From: Siderastrea radians
Lineage: Eukaryota > Cnidaria > Anthozoa > Scleractinia > Rhizangiidae
DNA length: 64,000 nucleotides
Assembly (NCBI GenBank): GCA_964017195.1
Contig: OZ024895.1
Coordinates: 28,202,875-28,266,874 of the forward strand
Direction of reading: 5' to 3'
The stretch's first letter is position 1, and the number at the start of each line of letters is the position of its first letter. Both the position numbers and the translations under genes were made by a program. Positions 1 to 15,500 of this stretch are shown in pieces. Below the pieces are notes generated by a model, which saw nothing but the letters and a program-made list of their open reading frames with translations, was not told the origin of the DNA and searched no databases.

Positions 1-467
1 TGAGAGTTCATTAAACAAAAGGAACTCTGCAAAATAAACAAGCGAGTTCAAATACCTATACTACACCCTGAACAGCAAGCATCGAAATAAAAGACGGTAT
101 TAAAAATCAGCAATTGCGCTTATCTGCAGTATTTCACATATTTCGTACTATTTTGAAAGCCTTTCTGAAGCGTAAAACTAAATACACATTATTCTAAATG
201 TTACTATGCAAAGGCACCAAAAATAAAAGAACAAACATACAAACGAAAATTGGCAGGTTTTTATTCTTTAAAAGAAACAGAGTCCTTTACGTTTTAGACT
301 ACCACAAACAGATCTTATTCGTTGAACCTTCCTCTCCAGCACTGGGCACGAGTCGCACACGCACTCTCTTACCCGTAATCTGACTTGCCCCGTAATTTAC
401 TCAACGGACAAAAAATGCATTCACCATCATTAAAGATTACTCTGTTGTTTATGTACGGTTAACTGAC

Positions 468-561
468 CCTGTCAAGTTCGTCGTTCAGCCATTCCACTGC
501 CCACGTCCACTTTCGGCGGAGATCCTGCGCGGCCAAAAGAATCTGATGCGCCAGAGGACAG
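468..561 (-). CDS. USP9X: USP9X exon w56
   Basis: Encodes [10 protein letters not shown] ... [16 protein letters not shown], the conserved WTWAVEWL block of the C-terminal region. It ends in phase 0 at a GTCAGT donor. Bases 1-467 are intron in which I see nothing recognisable; the remaining C-terminal exons lie outside the window. Confidence 0.93.
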
Positions 562-3500
562 CTGAGGAGACAGACATAAGATAGCACTCAGGAAGAAACA
601 GACTGTTTTAGAGGACAGTTAAGGAAAAGTAACCAGTTCATCGTAAGTAAACAAAGTAATGAAAAGCATGACTTACCTGCAGAACAGAGTCACCATAAAT
701 TTGATGCACTGATAGGCTCTCTTCTGGTAATGATTCTTTGAACGCTGGATTGTGTCGAATAAACCTTCCTTGTCATCAGGTATGCCTGATAAATAAACCG
801 AACCTTAGTAAGATGCCAGAGGAGAAGTAACTCTCTAATGTGGCACCATAGTGTCGGAGCTACTTGTCTGTGTTATAGAGGTCATGGATATGACGTCATT
901 TTTGCGACCCCAAGCGCTAATCATTAATTACTAATAATAATAACTACTAAATTGACCACTCCCCCGTAAGAGCCTTTTCAAAGACAATGAAAAAAGTACT
1001 GCAAATTGAACGTAACAAAGCGGTAAAGAAATACGATTAGCAGGAGACAGACCAGTCGACTATTTTCCGAGGTGCTGAACTCGGAGCTACCGACGAACAA
1101 CTCCAGCTAGCGCTCAGAACGGGACGGCATTTACGATGTTAGTAGCACGTATGGTGCCAGCAAAAATACACTACCTACAGTAATTCGGTTATAGCAACAT
1201 GCAACTAAGAATTTGTTTGGTATCTGGACCATAAAATTTTGTAAAGGCTGGCTATTTCACTGGCACTCAAAAGCCCAGTGCAGCCATAGCGCAGCAAGTA
1301 ATCGTGGATAATTACATTCTCCTGCGGCAGAATGCGATTTAGGGCACCACATTTTTCTTTAATGGGGTGATTCGACCAATGAACACGATCACGCATTAAC
1401 TAACTACCTTTTCTGCCAGCAAGAAATCTTCCTGTTATAGCAGGAATGCACGTGCACATTACCAGTCGAGGTAAGAAAGCTATTTTTCACCTTTGAGTGT
1501 GTTATGAATCCTGTGATTCTGCCAGGTATCAGTAATAAGCAACATCTGTAGCAGCAAGTCCAGGTATGGCCGCAGCTCGTACGTGTACGAAAACGCTACC
1601 TACAAACAGTGACAAGAGGAAAGAATTTGCAGATGTTACACAACTTTGAAGGCTACCCGAAAGCATAGGTACTTCCCATTCACACTGTCAGAAAATAAAC
1701 TCTTTAACCCCTGGAATCACAGACTGAGAAAGAAGATGACAAGAACTGATTCAAAGTCACTATAACAAACTTTCAGTCAGGCTTCAAGGCATGTTTTGGA
1801 GCTTTAATGTCTGACTCGGTGAACAAAATCCTGAAGTGTGGCTATTCAAATGAAAGCAATCCCTTGGTGTGACTATTCAAAATAACCTCGTTGAGCAGTA
1901 CTTTCCTGTCGTGTTCTTTATTATGCCGTACAAGGTGGTTCTAACTTTTGAGTCTGGTGATGAAATCCTTACATCTGTCCATTTAAATGAAAGCTACTTA
2001 GCAGTACGTTTCTGTCGTGCTCTTTATTATGCTGTACAAAGTGGTTCTAACTTTTAAGTCTGTGGATGAAATCCTTACACCTGTCCATTTAAATGAAAGC
2101 CACTGAGCAGTACTTTCCTGTGGTGCTGTTTATTATTCTGTACAAGGTGGTTCTACCTTTTGAGTCTGTGGAGTCAGTACCCTTTTTATTCTGCAGACAA
2201 AATCTTACAGTGTGACAATTCAAACGAGATCTTTTGAGAAGTAATTGTTAGCAACTTTCTCAAGTAAGTAAGTTGGCAGTGAAGTGAAGGGTTGAATGAC
2301 ACGTACGATAGATTTATTCCTATTAGTATTTAAGAAAGCGTATCCAGTGTTCTCAGAAACGCCGTTCGAGAGGCTGGTGACTGCAGATAAGCTCATGACG
2401 CGCAAACCTTTACCTGCCATAGAAGTTCACTCAACACTATCCGAGAAAAGTGTGGGTTTTCCCAACAGCAGAACTGCAACCAAACAGCAAGAAAAACATC
2501 GTAAGTTTAAAAACATTTGAGACAAGAAACTTTATTGAAATTGAATACAACCCAAAATTAAAAAAAATCAAAGCAAAATGAAATAAAAAGTAATATATTT
2601 CAGGGGTCGGCCATTACGTCTACCCCAGGGAATTTGACGACCTCATAATATTGACGTCACAACATGGTCGCTTCGTTTCAATGATAAGTTCATCAGCAAA
2701 AGCAATAAATTTGTAATAGGCTATGTCTAAGGAGGACATAAATGAGATAAGAGATCCACAAACCAAACAGTCACTTGGACAATACAGAGGAATAAAATTT
2801 AACTCTCAAGTGAGACTTATCTTGGCCTGAATAAACTTTCTATACTAGTGAGATAAACGTAAAAATCAACTTCTTTTTTAACTATACCTTGAAAAGAAAA
2901 CTAATATATTGCAGTCTTCTACTTACTCTTAACAGCTTCAAGGTGTCTTCTGATGTTGTGTGGTCTTCTATGACTTTCTTCAAATATCTGCGAATGATTT
3001 TAGAGTCGGCATGCAATAAACATACAATTACAAATGTAGTGAATTTAGTATCAAGAGGTTACTGACAAATTACAAAGGAACGCCCACTTACGTAGCTTTG
3101 TTAAAAAGGATATCTGCAACCACAGGCTGAATGTCCATGAGTGGAGGTCCCTCACCAAACGGATTCGCTTTAGGTTGGCTTGTCTGTGAGTCAAAACAGT
3201 GTATATTTACCGACAACGCCGGTACAATAGAATACTTAGATCAATAAAATACTGCCAACACAAAACTAGCACTTCATATAACAAATGTACGTCTTTGACT
3301 GTACTTACCGTCCAAACAATTTACTTATTTCAAGGACAAAGAAGCGGTCAACAAAGTAAAGAATTCTACACTTCAGCAAACAAACAATTTTGCGTCATTG
3401 TTTCTGCTCTATCGTGCAAATGTTCGACAGGGTTAGTGGAGTGGTTAGACGCCACTAGCCACTGTGTCCTAGGTTTGGATGCCTATGTTGATGGCACTGT

Positions 3501-6500
3501 GGCACTGTGAGTTGCCATCCTTGCTTTCTTCCTCTATCGACAAAAACCAACTTCACCGAGTGATGTCGATCTGGCTTTTTATTATTTATACTTAATGCAG
3601 GGAGATAATTAAATTCTCACAAAATAGTTTTATAAGAAGTGAAAGAGGACAACAAGGGGAGTACATATATTGATGTAACTACTTACTGCAACGGAGGAGC
3701 GCATTCTGGATGAGACGTCACAACAGCGAACCAGCAGAGACACAACCGAGTAGAGTTTGCCCAGTTCAGCATATTGATAACGAATGGGAGGGCCTGGGCC
3801 TTCATCCAGTGCCACCAGCATAAATGTGGCCGGAACTCCAAGCTGAAGAAGCTGAAGACGCTGTCGTTGAAAAATATATATGTTTAGTATAATTGCTCGG
3901 GTGATTATAGAGAAGCGCACGCACTGATTGGTCCAGGATTACGTCATATCTTGCTATGATCACCCCGCGCGAGGTGATTATAATACTGAAGCACTAATTT
4001 TCGAAATGGCCACCGCGTGATTTTTGATGTTTCTCAAAAAAAGAAAAACGAAAATGCATTTGCAGAATTTGCTCTGATAATCACCTGAGCAATTATCCTA
4101 AGACAATCATTCTCCTCAGGCTCAGTGAATATTGTGGAATAATCCCCTCGACTTTTCCCCTCGACGATTATTCCACATTATTATTCAACAAATTTTCACT
4201 ATGCCCATATATGGTAAGGAAGCCCTCAATATTTGTCATCCGTACATGACAGATATCCTGCGATATAAGAAAATGACCATATTTGGAAGTGCACTGCAGA
4301 TTTTCTTTCACGGCTTGTCTGGCGACCATTTTGAAAAGCGAGGCAGTTTGAGCAGTCTTGTCCGGAAATTTTAACTCCCTGGAAGAAACTTTCCACGATT
4401 AAATGCTCTCAAAAAGTCAACAAGTATTTGCTTCAGCTTACAGAGATATCCAGAGGTTGACTTGGAATTTTCCTAGTAAGAACTCAACCAAGAAAATGCC
4501 ATTGCGAACGAAGCAGCACACTTGCTCACGGAAAGTTGTAAAGTTGAAAAGATTTTAATTCACAGGAAGAGGACTTATTCTCGCTAAGGTAGCAATATCT
4601 TTTTTACTTAATGTCTTGTCATTTCCAAACATGAGTTTATAAATAAGTCGTTTTAAGTGAACAGTAGTAAACTTCGATTTCTTGAAGTTCTGTTTTGATT
4701 TTTGTTGTGTTGCTAGCTTTAAGCGTTTTCATCATAGAACCATAGTTTTTCTCGTTATGAAAATGGCAGTCGCGGAATATCCCCTGATTTAGCCAACTCG
4801 GCCAACGGCCTCGTCGGCCAAGTATCAGGTGATATTCCGCGCGATTTCGCAGGATAATTGTTAAATATTAACTTCGCCTTCTGCGAATAATTGTTAAATA
4901 ATAAATGAGCTTTCATTACACCAGTGCTACTATTGGATAATACAGCTTCACCTCAGAAATACACGCTCTTAGGCTGGTTTCCATATGATTGCTACAATCG
5001 CTACCAGAAAGGTTGAGCGGTCGTTGCGACTTTGATCGCTGAGCAGATTCCATATAGGCTGGTTTCCATATGATTGCTGTGATCGCTACGATCGCTAAAA
5101 AGTTGCTTCCACATGATCGCGACGATTGCTGAACGTTTTTTCCAGCCATCGCAGCGATCGTAGCGATCATATGGAAACCAGCCTTTAACTAACGCATTAA
5201 ACCCACTAAAGGACAGTGCCTCCTTTTGTTACTGCGCATACCTTCTGCGCATCTTGGGATATTCCGATTTCTTAAGGAATTTGCCCTCTAATACAACAAT
5301 ATTCTTGCGCGGTTTATGACTATGTGGAAAAAGCAGATCTTAACAAGGGCTATCAGACTTTAAAAAGAAAATTGGGGGTAACCACGCATTTTTCAGAGAT
5401 AATTGAGCTTAAATTTGGAAAGACCGCCGTACATTCTCTGTATTTTAACGCTTTTTTAGAATTATGGTTGCTTAATTATCTCTGAAAAATGAGTGGTTAC
5501 CCACGTTTTTCGTTTTGGATTCCAATAACCCTTGCTAAGATCTACTTTTTCCCCATGGTCATAACCTTTGCAAAAAAAAACATCTCTATTAGGAGGCACC
5601 GTCTTTAAAAATATTAAGAAAATAAACGTAGTAAACACTGGCTCTCATGTTTTCACGGTTAAGTTTCCACAGGCTATTTCTAAACAAAACAGAACACCAG
5701 CAAAAACCGCCAGAAACACGGCAAATGTTTCCACTTCTAATGTTTAGCAAAATAACAATAACCACATGTGTATGCACACCTCGGGAGGACCAATGGTGGA
5801 GTACATGAGAAAGAAGTGAAAATACTGCTGTAAATGGCGGCCATGTTCGGGAACTTCTTTCTTCAACAATCCCAGTACAGCAGTGAGAATATGGTCACTC
5901 AGCGTTGCTTTGTTATCAAGCTCTGCAAAACAATAAACAATAACACGTTATTTCAACACGGTATATTCTTTACAAAAATAAGGAATAAGGAATGCAGACT
6001 AACTGTGTGACTTGGTAACAGCCAGCAGCATATTCGATTCTAACTTTGTTTTAACCTGATTTTATGAGCACAAATGCAGAATGCTCGAGTAAACAACAAC
6101 AACCAAAATGGTGCTATTCGCCTGGCACTATAACCGGAACCACGAAGTTTGAACAACATCCTATCGTTGAACAATACAAAACAATATTGCTTCCCGCAAA
6201 ACAATAGCAGAGAAATGCTAGAAAGAAAGTGAGAATGAAGGTCCTGAAAGGCGACAAGGGTTGCTATGTCATTACACCATAAACATACCAGTTTCTTGTT
6301 TGCTCCCTTCTGGGTATGGAGAACACGGGCCATCCTGACGGGAGAAGTGCGCTAAAAACACCAGAATCTTTGCAAAAGCACTCCGTACCTGCAAATACAC
6401 AATAAATACTAAGTCAACCACCACACGGTTTACGCTAATGAAAATCAAGAAATGAACGGATCTCTTTCTGATCACTACCACTTTCAATAGTGAGCAACTG

Positions 6501-9500
6501 TCGAGAAGCGTTCACGAACTCACATGCCATGTCTGAAGTTTGAGCCAATGGAATTAGATCGTGAGATGGTATTTACAACTTTAATACCTTATTGTGGAAA
6601 TTTCGTATAACATCTCAACTTCCTCATCTTTAAAAGATGTTTCGTGACATTATTTTTGCTAGCGACTTTGGCGTTTCCTTGTGTTTTCCCAAGAATTATA
6701 TAGCCAAATTTTTGCAAACAATCCATTCACCAAAATACTCCGTAATAAACAACCGAGAGCTCAAGACCTACTTGCAATCTAACAGCGCATAAGCAATAGA
6801 CAACTTAACGTTTCTTTCAACGTGGGAATATTTTCCATAACAAATGTTAACGAATAACATAACAGGCACTCCTCACCTCTCCGATGGGGCATTCCAGCAA
6901 ATACTCTGAAAAGCGATCAGGACAGGAGAACAGCACAAACTTAGCGAACCACTCCCTGACTGCTTTGCTTTGTCTGAGGAGCACACACACAGCATCGTAC
7001 CATTCACCAGCAGGACCCCTGCAACGTACAAAAATGCAAGCAGAAATAAACAACAGTGTTGAAAAAACTTGCAACACCTTAAAAAATCTCAACATAAAAA
7101 CCAGCTACGCATTCACTGGATACACTTGTAGTTTTTAAGACTGATCAACAGATGCACTGCACCAGAAGGACAAATAAATGGCACATAACTCAACTTAAGG
7201 ACGGTGCCTCCTTTTGTTACTGCGCATACGTTCTGCGCATCTCGGGATATTTGGGTTTCTTAAGGAATTTGCCCACTAATACAAAAACATTTTTACGCGT
7301 TTTATGACTATGTGGAAAAAGCAGATCTTAGCAAGGGCTATCAGAATCCAAGAAGAAAATTGGGGGTAACCACGCATTTTTCAGAGATAATTGAGCTTAA
7401 ATTTGGAAAGAAATTGCCATACATTCTTTGTATTTTAACGCTTTTTTAGAATTATCGTTGCTAAATTATCGCTGAAAAATGCGTGGTTACCCACATTTTT
7501 CTTTTTGGATTCCAATAATCCTTGATAAGATCTGATTTTTCCCCATAGTCATAACCTTTGCAAAAATACATCTCTATTAGGAGGCACCGTCCTTAACATA
7601 ACAACATAACGTAACGTAACGTAACGTGACATGACATAACACAACATAAAGAAAATCAAGTGACTTGAGCAATTTCACGTGTTGAAAGCGGAGAAGATGG
7701 CGAGACTATGGATACAAGAAGATGGTGGAAAGGAACGTGCGACGCGACGTAACGAGCAAGATAACCGTGTTGTATGGAGGACATTTTATTATCTGTGTGT
7801 ACCTGACAGTTTTCTTGGTGCGGAAACCAGTGATAAAAAGAAACTTGGAAACCAACTGAATGCTGATCATGGCCAACTGCTCCACTTCCGCCTGTCAATC
7901 AAAGCAAACGATCCAATAACAGTTAAGTTTTGAACAATGATTACAAATGTGTTCAATCTATGTTACCCGAGGATCCACTGTAATTAGCTACCGCTGTGGT
8001 GGGCGTCCTGCCTTTCACTTTTGTACTTTCTGTAGTTGTAACGTCACAGTGTTATTTCTTAATTTGGCGAAGCTTAATAAAATAAAATGATGTGATTACA
8101 GTGTTACAGAGTTACGTGTGACTACAGTGCATACACGAAAATACCTAGACTGTCAAGTTTATTACATACAGTGTGATTACACTGTTTATTTAAGATTCGA
8201 ACAGTGGTACAGTTTCAATAAAAGGAAATTATCCATTCGGATTTGTGTCAATATGGCGGAATAAAAGCTCTTTTTCAAATACGTTTACCAACCAACAGGG
8301 GTTTGACGGTCCACCCGACAAGACAATATGCTACCATATTGAAAGAACAAGCTTGTCCAGTAACCGACTAATCACAGGTTTTAAAGATTTTTTGTGTTAC
8401 ATACACATATTTTTAAGTTCCGTCACCACTGCTTTTACATACCGAATGTTCTAATCCAGCATTAGCAGTAACCAACTTTCTCATGAACTGAAAGAATTCC
8501 ACGCTGTACTGTATTCGATTGTGAAGGAAATGAACGTTTTGTTTGCGCACTGCTCTTTCAATCACCGCCGGCATCGTGCAATCTAAAGAAGGTAAAAAAT
8601 ATACATATATAATCAAAGCTAACTTCCTTAGTTAAACCACAGCAAATCCGTTTCTTTCTTATTACCATTTGACCATGGTACACTGCTGGGTAATATATAA
8701 CTTTGCCACCTGTTTGATGAATTTTAGACATTTTCGGACATTTTTTTAATCGTTTTCATGGCCTCTGTTTCAATTAGTAAGAAAGAAAACTGTGCAAAGC
8801 GAAATAGCAAGAGCAACCCGGAACCTGAGATGGACACACGAAAAGTACACAATAAGAGAAGGTAGAAAGCAACAGGGATGTCACAGGGCTCACAACAAGA
8901 CAGGTCACCTGAAACCACCTTCAATCGATGGCATATAATTTTATTATTTTCAGTTAGTGCTAAGCAAAGCATTTGAGGCAGCAAGTTCCTCGTGTCCAAA
9001 ATTTGTCAAAAAATACAACTTTCTTAAAAATTAACACAACCACTCTGGCTAGCTGTAGCTAAGTTCTTCAAGTTTTGGAAAATAAGAGAATTGAAACTAT
9101 ACTTACTTCTGTCCACATCCATTTTTCTGTTTGTGTCCATGACATCAAGGCGTTCATAAAATAGGATGTATGCATTCCACCACCTCTTCTGCCTTCTGTA
9201 GGACATCCTGACAAAAATAATGAGTAAGTGACATAGGCTGTGCTCCCCCACCAGAAACAGCCCTTTTTAAGCCCTAATGTCAATTACAACAATTCTCCCT
9301 ACTTGTCTCTCGCTTTTCTTATGGTACTAGTTGGGAAAATCGCCTTTATTCTGGCTTTACCTCGGTGTAAGAGCCTGTGAAACTCACGGATGACGTAAAA
9401 CGTAACAATCAAAACATTAAGCAGCAGCGTACAGTAAAACTAAAGAAAATATTGTCAGGTTCTTACACCGAGGTTAACCCTTAATTCTACTAACTCACAA

Positions 9501-12500
9501 GTTTATTATTAAGTACCTTGTCTCATACATAAGGAGTATTACAATACGAAAGCAAGATTTTCAAGGGCAGAACAAACCATTAGTTTGAACGACTATTACC
9601 ACATTCAGGAGAAAAACTTGACATATTAATCATTAAGTTTTCAAAATTGCAATACATTTAATCCTGGCCTTCCATCTGTTAAAAACACTAATGGTATGGA
9701 AAATAACAGGAGATTTTGCCCACCTTTTCAGCATGTGATCAAACACCTCTCCCATATACTCTCCTCCAAAACACTGAGTCTTCAACTCCTGTTAAGAACA
9801 CAACATTAGCTACAGGCGCATTGTAGTTTTCCTTTACGCCCGCTATAATGCATTTACATTAGATTAAACAATGTTTTTTAACATTTATTTTTTCAAGTTA
9901 ATTAGAGATTTCTCAGTTGGTTTAAATCCAAACAATTACTTTATTTATTTATTTTTTTTTTGGCTTTTAACTGAGGACGGTGCCTCCTATTGCTATTGCG
10001 CACACGTTCTGCGCACCTCGGATATTCGGTTTTCTTATGGAATTTGCCCCCTAATACAACACTATTTTTTGCGCGGTTTATGGTAGCCTGTTCCAGGCGT
10101 TCAGATAGTGGAACGCGAGCGAAAAACGAGCGAAAGAGCGGAAAAAAACGAGGGGAGACTGGGAAAGAGGACTAGTCTCTCCTCGTTTTTTTCCCGCTCT
10201 TTCGCTCGTGCTCCACTATCTGAACGCCTGGAACAGGCTAGGTTTATGGCTATGTGGAAAAAGCAGATCTTAGCAAGGCTCACAGATTCCAAAAAGAAAA
10301 TTGGGGTAGCCACGCATTTTTCAGAGTTAATTAAGCTTAAACTTGGAAAGAAATTGCCATACATTCTTTGTATTTTAACGCTTTATTAGAATTATGGTTG
10401 TTTAATTATCTCTGAAAAATGCGTGGTTACGCACATTTTCCTTTTTGGATTCTAATAACCCTTGATAAGATCAACTTTTTCCCAATAGTCATAACCTTTG
10501 CAAAAATACATCTCTATTAGGAGGCACCGTCCTTAAAAACGTTAATTGGCCACCATCTTGAAATGGGCGCACAAAAAAAATTAGCCCGGGGGATGGCAAA
10601 CAGGCCTACTACTCAGAGCCCCAGTCAAACAAAAAAAGTGACAGCTTATGACAGGAGCTTCCAAGAAAGAAATATATTTTGATACGCAAAATGTCAGTGG
10701 TGGAGTGAGCAGTATTCGTAAGGAGCGGGGAAAGTAATCACTTCATGGTTGGCTACAAGAGCTTCTAATAATTGTTTCCCTGCTAGCAGAGGCCCCTTTT
10801 CCTTTGTATTCGCTGAGCTGACGGACGGGACGAAAAGGGACCTCTGCCATGGGTCGAAACTCCCTTTGATCCAACCGCCGTCCATGGTCGTGGACGGCGG
10901 TTTCCGAAACGCATGCTCCCTGTATTGTTTGCTGACCATGACTTGAGCCCACTGTATCTCGCGCATTCCTTAACAGTTATTCCGCTGTCATTTAGTGAGC
11001 CCGCATAGTAACATGCCGTCCTAGAAAGAGAACTAAACTCGTGAAGAGTTACAACGTTTACTTTCTCTCGTTTTTGTTAACATGGACGACGGAAAGATAA
11101 ACAATCGAAAGAAAAAGATCTAAGAAACACTCCACAAGTTAAGGAATGGAATTTAGAGCGAAGAAAACATCTGTCAAGGCGAAGGACAACCTTCCACCTC
11201 CAAAGATTTTTCGAGCTGCCGCGGACTTTCTGTGAAATGCTGCAGCACTTCTACGAGTCTACGGTAGAGTAAATTACACATTTAATTGTAAATTTGTATC
11301 GAAATTGCTTTTTAATTGAGGGATTCTTCATATTCCTTACAGTTTTCCTAAAAGTTTTGAAAAACGTGCACAGTTCGCATCACCAAATGCTCTTCAAAAT
11401 AACTTGCACATCGAGCGAAATCGCTTGCGCGTAGCTTCCCTCGAAGAAAGAATTGAACGCGTTTGGTCTTCAGAAACAAGTAAAAGTGTGTTTTAATAAA
11501 TGTATTATTTAGAAAAGCTTACTGTCTCTTCTTCTGTGTACCTTCATTCATAAAATTTCGAAAAGTAGTAATCTGACCTAAACAAACACAAATGCTCTGT
11601 TGTGGTTTGATTTCACGCGCGAGACAACATTAGAAATCTCTTGCGGGAATTTTCGAAATTTTTACTTTGAGATTGTATTTTTGGCTAATTCTTAATTGAC
11701 AGCTGGTGAATTTTATTTAAAAGTAAGAAATTTTAACTATTCTAGATCAAGTGAGTGTTGTTTTTTCGAACCTATAAATTGTCCTTTCGTACTGCAAATG
11801 GGTTGTTCATTACCAACTGCTAATTTAGTGAAGCGATCATAAAATACGCAGCCTTCAATGGGTTAAATTCTGTTTGATTCCTGGAGTTGTGGTCATGTTA
11901 AAAAAGCTTCCTTTTCCAGATAACTTTAAATTAATACCGTAGATTAGACAACAACTATCTCTAGACGAACAGTCTACTTTTTTTAGGGTTTTGGTGAACT
12001 CGCCATTCACGACAACAAAACTGTGCAGGTGTTTTTTTGGCGCGCTAGTTGAGAAAGGTGGGAGTCGTCAGCTGATCACGTGACGTTTCGGTCGCTAAGT
12101 AACCGTGGCGCATGCTCAACACAGTTCATTTCGACCCATGGCAGAGGTCCCTTTTCGTCCCGTCCGTCAGCTCAGCGAATACAAAGGAAAAGGGGTCTCT
12201 GCTAGCAGGGAAAATAAGTGTTTAACTGCCAACAGACTATGGGCGCTAACAGTGAATTCTCCTTCAGAGAAATTCAAATGGGTTCATGAAAACCTGGATT
12301 CCAGGCGTATATAAGTTATCCATGAGCAAGAACTAGTCAGCACTGGATGTACTGTATTCAGTTTGTCACCAGCAAAAGACTACAAGGAAACAATGAGCTC
12401 TTGAAGGGAATGAAACTTATAACCTTCGACGCACCAATCGACCACTCTGGCCACCGAGCAGTGAGGCAGGCTTGGGTCGACCTAAGTTATGCATTATTTA

Positions 12501-15500
12501 CTAGATTAACATATGTGGTGAGTCCTGCTTACTGCTTGGTTCAGTTTTAAGGAAAACCTCTCTTGTAAGGAACAGGGAACATTGCAGGTCCGAGAGAACA
12601 ACAAACAAACAAGCATATCAACAGTACCTCATCATCGTCCATCTTGCATTCGGAGACCTCGCCATCATCAAACTTGTACCATCTGGGTGACATTTCTGGA
12701 GACACTCTAAGCAATAACAGCAGAAAGAGTAAGCTGCTAGTTAGTTGCTTGTAGTTGAAGAGCCCGACAGTTGAACTTTAGGCTACTTTTCTTATAAAAT
12801 CTCTACAACAGTGACATTAACTTCTCTCACCAACTGGCACTCCTGCATTCTACCTTCATGACACAGGTAAATGTTTGATCAGTTCAAGAATAGTTATTTC
12901 CAAAGAAAACACATCAGAACAGTAGACAGAGGGCGTGTTCGTCACCGTGGACGATGAACGAACATCGTTATTAAATTATTTCATCTTCAAATCAAGTCTG
13001 CTAAATGACAACCAATTTTCATTACAAATGTGGGCCAAAATTGCTAGTCATAGCTTCAGCGAGTTCCATGGACAAACAAATAATTTGACTTGATTGTGAT
13101 TAGTCTTAAGACCAAGCAACACCATTGATTGTTACCTCTGTAGAACATAAGAATAATAGTGACCGCCACTAGCTTGTCCGCTGTGTACTACAATCCCCAC
13201 TAAACGAAACTTTGTATTGCTTGTTCCTTTGATCTTCTTATCTTCTTCAGATCCAGTTATGCTCGAGTCCTCTGTGATTTCACCTATAATAGCAAAGCAG
13301 GTCACAAAATTGCACTCACCCCTCTTCCCGAAAAGGAACAAGTGAGCAAACAAACGTACACACGAAGCAAATGAATGAAGGTGCTTACATATGCCCCAGT
13401 GACATTTACAAAAATTTATGAGAATGCGATCAGACGTCGGCTTGTTAAGGTGCGTAAGCCGACAGCCCACCAAACCCATAAACAAACAAAACGAAGGTAT
13501 GGACCGAAGAACACACATACCAACCAACGAGTATCATTGACAATGGTAACTCCAACTAGGATAATACAGCGTGAGTGATGACCTACACACTACATAATAG
13601 GGAGTTTAAGCAACCACGACGGTGACGACAACGACAACGTGAAAAAACAATAGGCTTTAATGATCAAAACAATGGTTCTGCACGTGCGTTCTACATTTTA
13701 GTACATTTCTTTGCCGTCATCTACAAAACAACAATGTGAAATGGCTAGTTTTAAGGTTTAGGTAGAACGGGAACACACGACGGGTGAATTTTTATTTCGC
13801 TAACTGAACTTGAGCGCCGTCCCTACGAAATCAGCTCCCAGATAGTTCGGCCACATTAGACAATTCACACGAGTTGGAATAAATGAGAAGTAGAATAAAC
13901 GAACCGAAATACACAAATTAAATGACGTTCTCCTTTGCGTTGCCGTCGTCGTTGCTTAAAGTCCCTAATATCATTTATCATTGAGACCATTCAGGTTTTT
14001 TCATCCTTTATGGCTCTTCCTTTTAGGAGTCTTGGGCAATTTAGTTAGGGAAACAAAAAGGTCTTATTCTCAGTAATCCTGTCCCCAAGACTTTAAACAG
14101 AGATGTTGGAGAGTGGCATACTGTATCCTGTTGGTAAACATCTGACAATTTCGAAAAATCTAAAATGAAGTGTGTTACTTTCACAAGAAAATCCCTATAA
14201 CTGAACGACTGCAAATGAAGCGACAAGCCCAATATGCAGAAAAAAACGAACAGGTCACCTTCAGGAGCTTACTAATTTACGCAGTCCCTTCACATTTCAA
14301 AAAATTTCTTTAAACCTGACAAAACGATTGTGTTTTGTGAAGTGTTCATTCCTTGGCCAGGGTAAAACAGTATCTTACAGTTGCTCACCTTGAAGCTTGG
14401 CAAGTCCAAGTTCTGTAAACGGCTCCATGTCAATATCACGGGGAAACTCAAAGTAATCATTGAACTTGACAGCACACTCTCTGATGACCAATGATAAGAT
14501 AAAACAGTTCAGTACAGTATAATGTGGGTAAAATTAAGGACATAAGGAAATATTCTAAAAATTACATTTCTTTACAGATATTTCCAGATTGCTTAATTCA
14601 GAGAATATTCTAAAAATGAGATTTATTTACTGTTCACTTAAAACTTTAGAAGGCTATTTAAAAGTGTAAAGACAATTTTGCTGCTTGACAACTTTCTATA
14701 CTTTTCCATGTACATCACTGGAAGGCGTCATACCAGGCGACGTACATGTAAGGCAGCCACAACACAAAATAACTACATGTACGCTTCAATAATGTTACAT
14801 TACATCCATAACGCAAGTTATCATTGAAAAGCAACTTCTTCGCCACGCTACACAGTTCAGTTTGAACAGAAATTTTGGCAATTCTTAAGAGAATGACATT
14901 AACGTCAATCTACCAGAAATGACCAAAAATATATTGCTGTGCAGTAGCCAAGTTATACACAGGACACACCTAGGAAGATGGGAGACCACTCTTGAAACTA
15001 AAGTTGTTATCAGCTTCGCCCTAAACAACTGCACTGGAACATGCTTTCTTGCCTTCCAGCGTCCCACATGTACTTGTAAGTCATTGAACAAATAACTAAC
15101 AACAATCTCCTTAATCCGTGTTTGGAGTCTTACCTTTCCCAGTCATAGTCAAAACGCTTCAGTTGAATGGCTAGCACTCTTGGAAGCTTCTTTATGCACA
15201 TCCTCTTGACTGTGTCAACCTAAAACAGAGCAGTACAGTAAAAATGCTCAGATTATAAATTGCAAGTTCAAGCAGGGAATTTGGGAGTTAAATTAAAAAG
15301 TTTGAGTGCTTGCTTGAAGGTCAATAGCACAATTTGCAGTCATCGTGACATTTTCTAATATTAGATTACATGAAAAAAAAAAAAGACAGGACCATGATTA
15401 GATTCGTCATACTGAAGTTTCATAGAGATCTGATTCAACCTTAGCTCAAGAATATCCCCCATCCCCCCCCCCCCAAAAAAAATGAGATTTATCCAAAAGA

